DNA from: Arachidicoccus sp.
GTDB taxonomy: Bacteria > Bacteroidota > Bacteroidia > Chitinophagales > Chitinophagaceae
Reading direction: 5' to 3'
DNA: 64,000 bases
Assembly: GCA_028283605.1 (NCBI GenBank)
Contig: JAPWKH010000014.1
Location: 1-64,000 of the forward strand
Shown: piece after piece, positions 7,510 through 15,223 of the stretch
Numbering within the stretch: the stretch's first letter is position 1
Layout of the letters: every line of letters begins with the position of its first letter
The notes under the pieces: generated by a model
Database searches by the model: none
Seen by the model: the letters and a program-made list of their open reading frames with translations, nothing else
Told to the model about the DNA's origin: nothing
Program-made: the position numbers and the translations under genes

Positions 7510-8152
7510 AATAAAATATATAGCCATAGCCGATGACCATGCCATGTTTCGTAAAGGGCTTGCATCACTCATTAATTTTTTCCCACGCTACAAAGTACTT
7601 TTCGAAGCTGCAAACGGCAAAGACTTCATCAGTCAATTGCGTCCCAAAGCCTTGCCGGATATAGCATTGCTGGACATATCCATGCCGGAAATGGACGGTT
7701 ACGCAACGGCAAATTATTTACATGCTAATTATCCCGAAATAAACATCCTTGCTTTGAGTACGATGGATGCCGAAACTGCTATCATAAAAATGATTAAGAA
7801 TGGCGCCAAAGGCTATGTACTCAAAGATGCGGAACCCGAAGAATTAAAACAAGCCTTTGATGAAGTATTAAACAAAGGATATTTTTATAATGATTTGGTT
7901 ACCAGAAAAGTGATGCAATCCGTAAATGCACTGTTGGATAATAATTTTGTATTCGCAAAACTTACTGAAAGAGAAACCGAATTTTTGAAATTGCTGTGCA
8001 GTGAAAAAACGTACAACGAAATCGCAGCCGAAATGTTTGTAAGCCCACGTACGGTAGACGGCTATCGCAATTCGCTATGCGAGAAATTAAATCTTAAAAC
8101 CCGTACGGGGCTTGCATTGTATGCCGTAAAGAATGGAATAGTGAAATTGTAA
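7499..8152 (+). CDS. NarL/FixJ-family response regulator
   Basis: A 217-residue regulator. The receiver domain has acidic pair D12/D13, phospho-acceptor D59 in LLDISMPEMDG and the conserved lysine in GYVLKDAEP. A LuxR-type helix-turn-helix covers about residues 150-215 (LTERETEFLKLLCSEKTYNE, then VSPRTVDGYRNSLCEKL). The start overlaps the kinase gene by 11 bases, a typical cognate pair. Targets are not evident from the sequence. Confidence 0.94.
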   Translation: MKDEIKYIAIADDHAMFRKGLASLINFFPRYKVLFEAANGKDFISQLRPKALPDIALLDISMPEMDGYATANYLHANYPEINILALSTMDAETAIIKMIKNGAKGYVLKDAEPEELKQAFDEVLNKGYFYNDLVTRKVMQSVNALLDNNFVFAKLTERETEFLKLLCSEKTYNEIAAEMFVSPRTVDGYRNSLCEKLNLKTRTGLALYAVKNGIVKL

Positions 8153-8183
8153 TTTCTAAAAAATACAAACTGTTCGCGATTTG

Positions 8184-8268
8184 CAATCACGAACGATTAT
8201 CTGTGCATTTGTAATGCGAATTTCTCTGATAGGGCTTAGGGATTACAGATCCCGAGCAGCGATCGAAG
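8184..8268. repeat. REP-like three-hairpin module, copy 2
   Basis: Between the response regulator and lspA lie three small hairpins in a row: GATTTGCAATC, GCATTTGTAATGC and GGGATTACAGATCCC, followed by CGAGCAGCGA. The order and the closing phrase match the module at 2515-2606. Where one copy has changed a stem base the other arm is often changed too (TTGCAAATCCC against TTACAGATCCC), suggesting that the hairpins matter. Confidence 0.6.
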
Positions 8269-8283
8269 GAACGATTTATATTT

Positions 8284-8919
8284 TTATGCCGAAATCTTCC
8301 TATCGCCCAAAAATTTTTTATTGAAAATAATCAGCAAGAAAAAGCTGATCGAAATGTAAGAGTCAGCAAGGTTGAAAACAGGATCGAAGAATGTAAATTC
8401 CTTGCCGCCCAAAACAGGGACCCAATTGGGAAGCACCGTATCTATCAAAGGGAAGTTCAGCATATCTACAACGCGGCCATGCAGGAAATTGGCATATCCG
8501 TGCCCGAATGAAACGAAGTGAGCTATGTTTTGATATGGCGCGCTTTCATTAAAGACTAATCCGTAAAACATGCTATCTATCAGATTGCCGGCTGCGCCTG
8601 CATAAATCAAAGCAATACAAAAAAGAAAGCCTGTCTTTGCTTTTTTCTTTATTTGTTGACGGATAAAAAACGTTCCCCAAATAACGGCGAGCAAACGGAA
8701 TAAAGTAAGAATGATTTTTCCGAAACTGCCACCAAATTTCCAACCCCACGCCATGCCTTCGTTTTCTACAAATGCCAATCGAAACCATTTGCCGAATACA
8801 AAATATTCTTCGCCCAAATAATAATGTGTTTTTATAAACACCTTTAAAAATTGATCTGCCAGCAAGAGGAGTACTATAAATCCCGCTATATAAATTCCTT
8901 TATAAGACTTCTTTTCCAA
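8284..8919 (-). CDS. lspA: Lipoprotein signal peptidase (signal peptidase II)
   Basis: A 211-residue integral membrane aspartic protease that removes signal peptides from diacylated prolipoproteins at the inner membrane. Four hydrophobic segments are visible. The two catalytic aspartates are in GRVVDMLNFP and FNLADSYIS, and FVENEGMAWGW matches the conserved VxNxGxAWG region. It is longer than the E. coli enzyme (164 residues) because of inserts between segments, usual in Bacteroidota. The vanZ-like gene lies 43 bp upstream in the same direction. A perfect TACCTTTG (reverse strand, 8946-8953) may give it its own promoter. Confidence 0.95.
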   Translation of the reverse strand: MEKKSYKGIYIAGFIVLLLLADQFLKVFIKTHYYLGEEYFVFGKWFRLAFVENEGMAWGWKFGGSFGKIILTLFRLLAVIWGTFFIRQQIKKKAKTGFLFCIALIYAGAAGNLIDSMFYGLVFNESAPYQNIAHFVSFGHGYANFLHGRVVDMLNFPLIDTVLPNWVPVLGGKEFTFFDPVFNLADSYISISFFLLIIFNKKFLGDRKISA

Positions 8920-8945
8920 CGAAATATTTTTTAATTGAATCGGCG

Positions 8946-8953
8946 CAAAGGTA
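8946..8953 (-). promoter_or_regulatory. Possible -7 promoter element of lspA
   Basis: The reverse strand reads TACCTTTG here, a perfect match to the TAnnTTTG element of Bacteroidota promoters. Transcription would start about 20 bases before the lspA ATG. No TTG at the expected distance was found, so this is weaker than the rpsL or tRNA promoters. Confidence 0.4.
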
Positions 8954-8962
8954 AAAGAAAAC

Positions 8963-9373
8963 CTATGACTTCATTGTATTTTTTGACAAATAGCGCAACT
9001 GATATTTTTTCGTAATCCAACGAATTATTAAAAAGCCGAGGACAGCTCCTATTGAGTCTGCAAGCATATCGCCATAAGAAAAATCGCGCGGCGGATGTAG
9101 GCAATATTTCTGCACATATTCCATAGCTATGCCATAAATACATGCAAGTACCGTAACAATTATTGTTCCTGTTTTCGTCCTGTTTTTTTCTAAATGAATA
9201 ACTGTAATTCCGTACCAAAACACGACTCCTCCAAAAAGGCCTGCATGTACAACCTTATCAAAATTAGGAATGGAGATTTCCACGTTTCCGAAGTCTTTTG
9301 CCGGCATAGTAAGCAATATAAACACAATTGCTATCCATATTATCCATAGTACGAAAAGTAGAGCTCGCTTCAT
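8963..9373 (-). CDS. VanZ-like membrane protein
   Basis: A 136-residue protein with four predicted membrane helices (about 4-22, 40-57, 72-92, 108-124). The pattern FDKVVHAGLFGGVVFWYG, then YGIAMEYVQ and RDFSYGDMLADSIGAVLGF, is characteristic of the VanZ superfamily. VanZ gives low-level teicoplanin resistance in one transposon, but most family members have no known role, so no resistance function should be read into this one. It precedes lspA by 43 bp. Confidence 0.85.
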   Translation of the reverse strand: MKRALLFVLWIIWIAIVFILLTMPAKDFGNVEISIPNFDKVVHAGLFGGVVFWYGITVIHLEKNRTKTGTIIVTVLACIYGIAMEYVQKYCLHPPRDFSYGDMLADSIGAVLGFLIIRWITKKYQLRYLSKNTMKS

Positions 9374-9491
9374 TAAAATATCAATTTATGCTATTAAAAC
9401 AGGGTTTGATTTTAGAATAAATTATTTGTTCTGGTACAATACTATACAATGCGAAGAAACAAAATCATTATCTTCTTTTCGCCGAAAAAAA

Positions 9492-10439
9492 TTATTTCTT
9501 CATTACTTTTTCCCATAGTTCGGGAATGCGTTTTATCCAAACCAGTTCTCTTCTTTTTGTATTTGCTTCTTCCGCCGGATAACCAAAATAAGTTTTTCCA
9601 CCTTTCAGCGAAGATGGAACACCGCTCTGTGCAAGTACTGTAGCGTTTGCGCCGATGGTCAATGTTTTGCTTACGCCTACTTGTCCCCAAAGTGTAACGC
9701 CGTCTTCGATAACGGTTGCGCCTGCAATTCCAACCTGCGCTGCGAACAAACAATTCTTGCCAACGAAAGTATCATGTCCTATGTGGACCATGTTGTCCAT
9801 CTTCGTTCCTTCGCTGATAATGGTTGATGCGGTAACGCCTCTGTCAATGGTACAGCCTGCGCCTATTTCAACAAAATCTTTGATAACAACATTGCCGCAG
9901 CTTTGCATTTTTTTGTACCAAATATTGCGGTCTTTTTTTGTGTTGTAATAAAACGCATCGCTGCCAATCACTGTACCCGCTTGGATTACAACGTTGTTGC
10001 CGATTTCGGTATAATCCATAATTGACACATTCGGATGAATAATGCAGTTGTTGCCGATCTTCACTTGCTTTCCGATAAAAACATTCGGCATGATGAAAGT
10101 ATTTTCGCCTATTGCTGCATCTTCGTTTATTGCTTTTGTTTGTGAAGTAAAAGGCCTGAAATGATTGACGATGGTAAGATATGCTTCAAAAGGGTTTTCG
10201 CAATACAATAAATTTTTTCCTTGCGGTACACTCACATCTTTATTATTGATGATGATGTGTGTTGCATTGCTTTGCAAGCAAGTGTTGTAATATTTTGGAT
10301 GATCTACAAAAACCAGATCGCCTTGTTCTACTTTATGCAGTTCGTTGATGCCTGTTGCTACTGCATTTGAGTTTCCTATCACTTCCGCGTTTATCAGTTT
10401 GCTTATTTCTTGTATCGTTATCGGTTTTGGAAATTGCAT
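9492..10439 (-). CDS. LpxD-like UDP-3-O-acylglucosamine N-acyltransferase
   Basis: A 315-residue left-handed beta-helix acyltransferase. The N-terminal LpxD-type uridine-binding domain covers about residues 1-100. Hexapeptide repeats follow (IGENTFIMPNVFIGKQVKIG and on). The likely catalytic histidine is in MVHIGHDTFVG, and the C-terminus is helical. LpxD adds the second acyl chain in lipid A synthesis. Bacteroidota often carry more than one LpxD-like gene, one of which sits with lpxC and lpxA; this copy stands alone, so it may be the second type with a different acceptor. The gene symbol is left blank for that reason. Confidence 0.85.
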   Translation of the reverse strand: MQFPKPITIQEISKLINAEVIGNSNAVATGINELHKVEQGDLVFVDHPKYYNTCLQSNATHIIINNKDVSVPQGKNLLYCENPFEAYLTIVNHFRPFTSQTKAINEDAAIGENTFIMPNVFIGKQVKIGNNCIIHPNVSIMDYTEIGNNVVIQAGTVIGSDAFYYNTKKDRNIWYKKMQSCGNVVIKDFVEIGAGCTIDRGVTASTIISEGTKMDNMVHIGHDTFVGKNCLFAAQVGIAGATVIEDGVTLWGQVGVSKTLTIGANATVLAQSGVPSSLKGGKTYFGYPAEEANTKRRELVWIKRIPELWEKVMKK

Positions 10440-10597
10440 GTTTTAAATTTTGCTTTCAAAAATAGTATTGTTCAAAATCCGTTACTGTTAAATACTGTTA
10501 TATTGATTATTAAAAAAAAATTCTTTAATGATTTGCATTCATGGCATATTGTAAATTCTGTATTTTTTTGTTGCGTAATCCACAATATTGATCAATG

Positions 10598-10628
10598 TTG
10601 TGCATAAAAAATATGATAAATAATTTTG
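10598..10628 (+). promoter_or_regulatory. Promoter of the small RNA candidate
   Basis: TTG at 10598-10600 and TAATTTTG at 10621-10628 are 20 bases apart, matching the -33/-7 arrangement of Bacteroidota housekeeping promoters. The predicted start near 10634 lies about 65 bases before a strong terminator hairpin, with no annotated gene between them. Confidence 0.55.
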
Positions 10629-10633
10629 TGATA

Positions 10634-10728
10634 GGGAAAAGTAGTTATAATATTGTGGTAGGAAATTTTGTTTCCATACTTACTAACACATTTTTATCTG
10701 AGCCCCGATTATTCGGGGCTTTTCTTTT
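10634..10728 (+). ncRNA. Candidate small RNA (about 95 nt)
   Basis: A good promoter (10598-10628) points into a short interval that ends in a textbook intrinsic terminator (10701-10728), giving a transcript of about 95 nt. It contains a small hairpin GGAAA-TTTTG-TTTCC (10661-10675), a single-stranded linker rich in A and U, and the terminator. No ATG-initiated reading frame is inside, although a 26-codon GTG frame is open. It lies between two reverse-strand genes and matches no RNA family I know. Confidence 0.45.
10701..10728 (+). terminator. Intrinsic terminator AGCCCCGA-TTAT-TCGGGGCT
   Basis: A perfect 8-bp GC-rich stem with a 4-base loop followed by TTTCTTTT on the forward strand. On the reverse strand the flank after the stem is not T-rich, so it works best for forward transcription, where the only candidate transcript is the small RNA. 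Confidence 0.8.
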
Positions 10729-11347
10729 ATCCTGAAATCCACGTCAGGCTTAGGTTTGAGAAGAGTATGTAATTTGCAACCAAAGAAATTTTTTCATTAC
10801 ACTTTGAAAAAGTAATTGGTATAATTCCTTCATTATTGAAATGACTCGGATGCAATAATATATTCTCTCTAAAATTTAACAAGCCATAGCTGTACCATTT
10901 ATAAGTTGATTCTTTTGCGCACCACAGCGTTGTCATCAGTTGTATATTATCATTGTATTGATGTGTAAATTTTTTTTCATCATCATTCAAAAATTTGTCT
11001 TTCACTTTTATTACTTTTTCGGAATATAATTCTATATCGATTCCTACACGATGTTTGCTGCTTGCAATAGCTGCTGCATAATCACCGCAATGAGAAATTG
11101 AAAAATGATATTTCTCATTCTGCAAAAAAGGCTTTCTGCTGTCTGCCACAATTATTTCTTCTAAGGGGAAGTCGTTAAAGAGCAAAGGCAATAAATATCT
11201 TCCGGCCAGATGTTGCAATCTTTTATGCGGGTGTGTGATGTTTTTTTTCAAAGGGACTTTATGAAGAAAAAAATCTTCGTATTCTTCTATTTTCCAGACA
11301 GCGAGTCTTGTATTGTTGTTTATTTCTTTTTGATAAAATAGCGGCAC
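10727..11347 (-). CDS. 4'-phosphopantetheinyl transferase superfamily protein
   Basis: A 206-residue protein of the Sfp/AcpT type, which attaches the phosphopantetheine arm of coenzyme A to a serine of carrier proteins. The metal-binding motif VGIDIELYS (about residue 105) and the helix motif WCAKESTYKWYSYG (about 150) with its catalytic glutamate and lysine are present, as is HFSISHCGDYAAA. The substrate cannot be told from the sequence; no polyketide or peptide synthetase is in the window, so fatty-acid acyl carrier protein is the default guess. The stop codon lies just inside the T-tail of the terminator on the other strand. Confidence 0.88.
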   Translation of the reverse strand: MPLFYQKEINNNTRLAVWKIEEYEDFFLHKVPLKKNITHPHKRLQHLAGRYLLPLLFNDFPLEEIIVADSRKPFLQNEKYHFSISHCGDYAAAIASSKHRVGIDIELYSEKVIKVKDKFLNDDEKKFTHQYNDNIQLMTTLWCAKESTYKWYSYGLLNFRENILLHPSHFNNEGIIPITFSKCNEKISLVANYILFSNLSLTWISG

Positions 11348-11471
11348 GATTGAATTATGAGTTTTGAATTAAAATTTATTCATCTGACAAAGAAGCATTC
11401 GTCATCAACTAATTTTTTACTTTCACTTTTTTACTTTTTACTTTGCAAAGATATTTTAAACCAAGCATAAG

Positions 11472-12008
11472 ATGATTTTATCCGACAAGCGTATTTTGGA
11501 AGAAATGGCAAATGGTACTATTAAAATAGAACCATATTCACGCGAGTATTTGGGAAGCAACAGTTATGATGTACATCTGGGAAGCACCCTTGCAGTGTAT
11601 GAAGATGAAGAACTGGATGCAAAAAAACATAATAAAATAAAATGTTTCGAAATTCCTGATGATGGGTTTGTGTTGCTGCCCAATAAATTTTATCTTGGAG
11701 TAACGCAGGAATATACAGAAACGCATGCCCACGTTCCGTTTTTGGAAGGGAAATCCTCTACCGGACGATTGGGAATTGATATTCATGCAACGGCAGGTAA
11801 AGGTGATGTAGGTTTTTGCGGTAACTGGACATTGGAAATTTCCTGCAAACAGCCTGTGCGCATTTATAAATTTATGCCCATCGGCCAACTGATTTATTTC
11901 CCTGTAGAAGGAGAGATTGAAATAAAATACAATCAAAAATCCAATGCTAAATACAGCGGACAACCCAATAAACCGGTTGAAAGCATGATGTGGAAGAATA
12001 AGTTTTGA
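11472..12008 (+). CDS. dcd: dCTP deaminase
   Basis: A 178-residue trimeric enzyme that deaminates dCTP to dUTP, feeding dTTP synthesis. It starts MILSDKRILEEMANG, and SREYLGSNSYDVHLGS, EGKSSTGRLGIDIHATAGKG and GNWTLEIS match the family, including the catalytic glutamate in the last motif. The length is close to the E. coli enzyme (193). Whether it is bifunctional, also hydrolysing dUTP, cannot be decided by eye. The ATG at 11472 is the only suitable start. Confidence 0.94.
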   Translation: MILSDKRILEEMANGTIKIEPYSREYLGSNSYDVHLGSTLAVYEDEELDAKKHNKIKCFEIPDDGFVLLPNKFYLGVTQEYTETHAHVPFLEGKSSTGRLGIDIHATAGKGDVGFCGNWTLEISCKQPVRIYKFMPIGQLIYFPVEGEIEIKYNQKSNAKYSGQPNKPVESMMWKNKF

Positions 12009-12020
12009 TTTTTTATACAT

Positions 12021-12111
12021 GAAATGAGCCATAAGAATTTTGCCTGCCGAAGCAATGATTATTTGGCTATTCCATCTGACAATTTAAAAAAATAAAAATA
12101 AACAGATGAAA
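12021..12111 (+). promoter_or_regulatory. Repeated leader element, copy B
   Basis: This 91-bp stretch matches copy A (4091-4184, reverse) nearly base for base, including CCATAAGAATTTTG, CAATGATTATTTGGC, ATTCCATCTGACAATT and AAAAATAAACAGATGAAAC. Here the conserved ATG (12106) opens a frame that stops after four codons (M-K-L-V), so the start is either a decoy or the relic of a lost gene. The next real gene starts at 12265. Confidence 0.65.
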
Positions 12112-12264
12112 CTTGTTTGAACTTTTATTGGTTTTACCTAAACGTTTGCTCATTCTGCCGAATCGTACCCCTCTTGGAATATATAATATTGAACTTTATG
12201 CAATTGCTATAGTCCAAAAGCTGTTATATCAAAACTTTTACTTTATAATTACTTATTATTTTTT

Positions 12265-15093
12265 ATGCGTAATCATTTTATATCGTTTATTCTCCTATTA
12301 TGTATAATTAATGTTCGTGCCTATGCGCAGAAAGCAGATACAGGATCTTTATCCGGAAAAATTGTAGATACAATTTCCCATAATCTTACTAAAGCAACCA
12401 TTGTTTTATTAGACGCAAAAGATACAACGAAGAAATGGCAAACGCTTTCAGGCAATGATGGTACCTTTTCTTTTCACGGATTACCGATTAGCTTGTACTC
12501 CATCAGAATCTCTTATTTAGGATACGATGTTGTAAACAAATATGTAGGCCTTACACAAGCCAAACCCAGCTTGGATGTGGGCGATATAACATTGGAACAA
12601 ACAATTAATGATATTGGTACGGTAATAGTAACAGCTATAATTCCGGTAACAATGAAAGGAGATACGACCGAATACAGCGCCGATGCATTCGGAACTAAAC
12701 CAAACGCAACCGTAGAAGATTTATTGAAAAAATTGCCGGGCGTACAGGTAGATAAAAACGGAGCCATTACTGCACAGGGAGAATCTGTAACCCGAGTATT
12801 TGTTGATGGCAAACGCTTTTTTGGCAATGACCCTAAAATGGCAACGCAAAACCTGCCTAAAGATGTTGTAGATAAAATACAGGTGTTTGACGGAAAAACT
12901 GATCAGGCAGAATTTACAGGATTTGATGATGGTACGAATATCAAAACCATCAATATCGTTACTAAACGGAATATGCGGCATGGCTGGTTCGGAAGATCAA
13001 CAGCAAGTATCGGCAATGATGAAGCAACATTGAAAGATCCTTTGTATGCGATTACGCCAAGAATTATGTATTTTAACGGAGATATGAAAATAGGGATGTT
13101 CGGAAATTTAAATAATGTAAATGTTCAAAACTTTACGCGAACCGATCAAAACAACAAAAACGGATTAACGAAGACTGCTGCCGGAAATATCTTTTTTGGA
13201 AACACATGGGGTAAAACCGATTTCAACGGAGGATATTCCATCAATAATATAAAGGTAGATCTGGATCAAAAAACATATAAGCAAAATTTTTACGGAGATA
13301 CCACACAAAATAATATAATCAATCAGCTCACAAACAGATCAAATACCAATAACAATCTTAATTTGAATTTTGATACAAAATTTGATTCATCAAATGAGTT
13401 GAGAGTTCGGCCGAGTATTTCTTTTACACACTCTAATACTTCAAACTCGGGAACAACAGAAATAGACAGCCTTTTTCAAAATATAAATACAGTAAAAAGT
13501 TTTACGGATGCAAAAAATTCAAGCATTAACGATGGGCGTAATGCAAGTTTAAGTACTACTTACAGACATGCGTTTGATAAAAAAGGGAGAACAATTTCGC
13601 TGGATGTACAATATTCAAATACACACAATAATAGTTCCGGGTTGAATTATTCAAATGTCCGTGATTCTATTTTTCATACGGATTCTCTAACCAATCAAAC
13701 ATATTCAACTATCAATAATGGTAATTCTATAAGCCCTACATTGTCTTATACAGAACCGATTGCCAATCATCAATTATTGGAATTAGAGTATAATTATTCT
13801 TATTCAAAAAATACTTCAGACAGGCGTACATTTAATATTGACCCATTAGATAATATACTTGAAAAAGATACTGCGCTCACTAATTATTTTGAAAATACAT
13901 ATAGCTCAAATCGAGGCACATTAAGCTATATGTACAGTGATAGCATTATGAATATCAGTGTAGGTACCGGCATTCAATTCGGGAAAACCGAAAGCAATAA
14001 TCTTACCAAGAATATATATTTATCAAACAAATACACAAACTTTTATCCGACAGCTAACTTCCAGTATAAATTTTCAAACACAAAAAGAATACGATTCAGT
14101 TATCAGGGAAGAACAAGCCAGCCGAGTGTATCGCAGTTGCAACCTGTAACAGATAATTCCAATCCATTGAATGTTACTTCCGGTAATCCTGATTTGAAAC
14201 AGTCATTTTCAAATAACCTGCAATTAAGATATTATAATGTAGATAAAATGGGTGGCCGTTCCTTTTTTATATTTTTAAGTGGCTCGTTTATAAACAATCA
14301 AATTGTAAATGGAATTTCACGATTGCCAAACGGTGGTCAATATAGTATGCCTGTAAATATTAACGGGTATTATAATTTCCGTGGTAGTTTTGATTATGGC
14401 TTTCCGATTGTACACGGAAATTATAATTTTGATTTTGTCACAAATGCTTCAAGAGAACGCACGCCAAGTCTTGTGAATAGTAACAAAGAGTTTACGACTA
14501 ATACTTCTTTTTCTGAAACAATGCGCTTTACTACAAACTTGCAAAAGTCGTGGGATATTAATTTTACTACGACTCCTGGATATAATATCAGCAAATACAC
14601 GATCAGTCAGGGAAACTCTAATGCGAATTACTATCAGCAAGAAAGCACTATTGAAGGCACTTGGTACACCAATTCCGGATGGGAGATAGGTACAGATTTT
14701 AATTATACATTTTATACCGGAAAATCGCAGGGACAAAATGTAAGCATCCCATTATGGAATGCCACACTCACGAAACAAATATTTAAGAATAAAGCCGGAG
14801 AAATAAGTTTGTCAGTTCATGATATATTAAACCAGAATAAAGGCGTATCCTTTACCAGAGGAGATAACTACAGCACGCAAACCACAACCAATATTTTGAA
14901 ACGTTATGTACTTCTGTCATTTACATACAACTTAAAAGAATTTCCGGGAATGAAGGGTAAACGAAATAGGAATAGGAACGGTCAACAGCCGGGAATGCGT
15001 GATCGTGATAATTTTGACGGAGGAGACAGGGGTGGTCCTCCCGGTGGTGGCGGAGGTGGAGGTTTTGGTGGCGGCGGCCGCGGCGGCTTTTAA
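12265..15093 (+). CDS. Outer-membrane beta-barrel protein (TonB-receptor-like) with glycine-rich tail
   Basis: A 942-residue envelope protein. It has a signal peptide (1-22, ending VRAYAQ), a carboxypeptidase-like regulatory domain (about 27-110), a plug-like region (KPNATVEDLLKKLPGVQVDK and VTRVFVDGKRFFGNDP) and a long outer-membrane barrel (about 240-890) rich in aromatic beta-strands. After the final strand (YVLLSFTYNLKEF) comes a basic linker and a tail of about 30 residues made almost only of G, R, D, P and F, ending in F. A TonB box is not obvious. The cargo is unknown; no SusD-like gene lies beside it, so it is not a standard Sus pair. Leader copy B lies 150 bp upstream. Confidence 0.88.
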   Translation: MRNHFISFILLLCIINVRAYAQKADTGSLSGKIVDTISHNLTKATIVLLDAKDTTKKWQTLSGNDGTFSFHGLPISLYSIRISYLGYDVVNKYVGLTQAKPSLDVGDITLEQTINDIGTVIVTAIIPVTMKGDTTEYSADAFGTKPNATVEDLLKKLPGVQVDKNGAITAQGESVTRVFVDGKRFFGNDPKMATQNLPKDVVDKIQVFDGKTDQAEFTGFDDGTNIKTINIVTKRNMRHGWFGRSTASIGNDEATLKDPLYAITPRIMYFNGDMKIGMFGNLNNVNVQNFTRTDQNNKNGLTKTAAGNIFFGNTWGKTDFNGGYSINNIKVDLDQKTYKQNFYGDTTQNNIINQLTNRSNTNNNLNLNFDTKFDSSNELRVRPSISFTHSNTSNSGTTEIDSLFQNINTVKSFTDAKNSSINDGRNASLSTTYRHAFDKKGRTISLDVQYSNTHNNSSGLNYSNVRDSIFHTDSLTNQTYSTINNGNSISPTLSYTEPIANHQLLELEYNYSYSKNTSDRRTFNIDPLDNILEKDTALTNYFENTYSSNRGTLSYMYSDSIMNISVGTGIQFGKTESNNLTKNIYLSNKYTNFYPTANFQYKFSNTKRIRFSYQGRTSQPSVSQLQPVTDNSNPLNVTSGNPDLKQSFSNNLQLRYYNVDKMGGRSFFIFLSGSFINNQIVNGISRLPNGGQYSMPVNINGYYNFRGSFDYGFPIVHGNYNFDFVTNASRERTPSLVNSNKEFTTNTSFSETMRFTTNLQKSWDINFTTTPGYNISKYTISQGNSNANYYQQESTIEGTWYTNSGWEIGTDFNYTFYTGKSQGQNVSIPLWNATLTKQIFKNKAGEISLSVHDILNQNKGVSFTRGDNYSTQTTTNILKRYVLLSFTYNLKEFPGMKGKRNRNRNGQQPGMRDRDNFDGGDRGGPPGGGGGGGFGGGGRGGF

Positions 15094-15170
15094 CAGCCAT
15101 ATTTTATGCATGCAACACTTTAGCTGTATGACTGTTGAAGATGCACCCGTTATTTTTTGGGATATAGAAA

Positions 15171-15207
15171 AATCCCCGATATAAAAAATGTCGGGGATTG
15201 TTTTTTC
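15171..15207. terminator. Bidirectional terminator between convergent genes
   Basis: AATCCCCGA (15171-15179) pairs with TCGGGGATT (15191-15199) around an 11-base loop, followed by GTTTTTTC on the forward strand and by TTTTTCTAT on the reverse. It lies between the convergent beta-barrel gene and the YceI-like gene and can stop both. Confidence 0.8.
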
Positions 15208-15223
15208 GGAAAAATTTTTAAAA

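Noticed and set aside
8963-9373. Glycopeptide resistance gene vanZ
   Set aside because: Only the fold family is shared; no other van gene is present, and the organism is Gram-negative.
9442-9948. Open frames in other phases across the lpxD-like gene
   Set aside because: They are shadows of the hexapeptide-repeat coding sequence and lack starts, domains or plausible composition.
12113-12307. 64-codon open frame between dcd and the barrel gene
   Set aside because: It starts only with TTG, overlaps the true start and signal peptide of the barrel protein, and has a composition like translated AT-rich spacer.
14999-15184. Forward frame rich in Val and Ala at the end of the barrel gene
   Set aside because: It is the out-of-frame reading of the glycine-rich tail.
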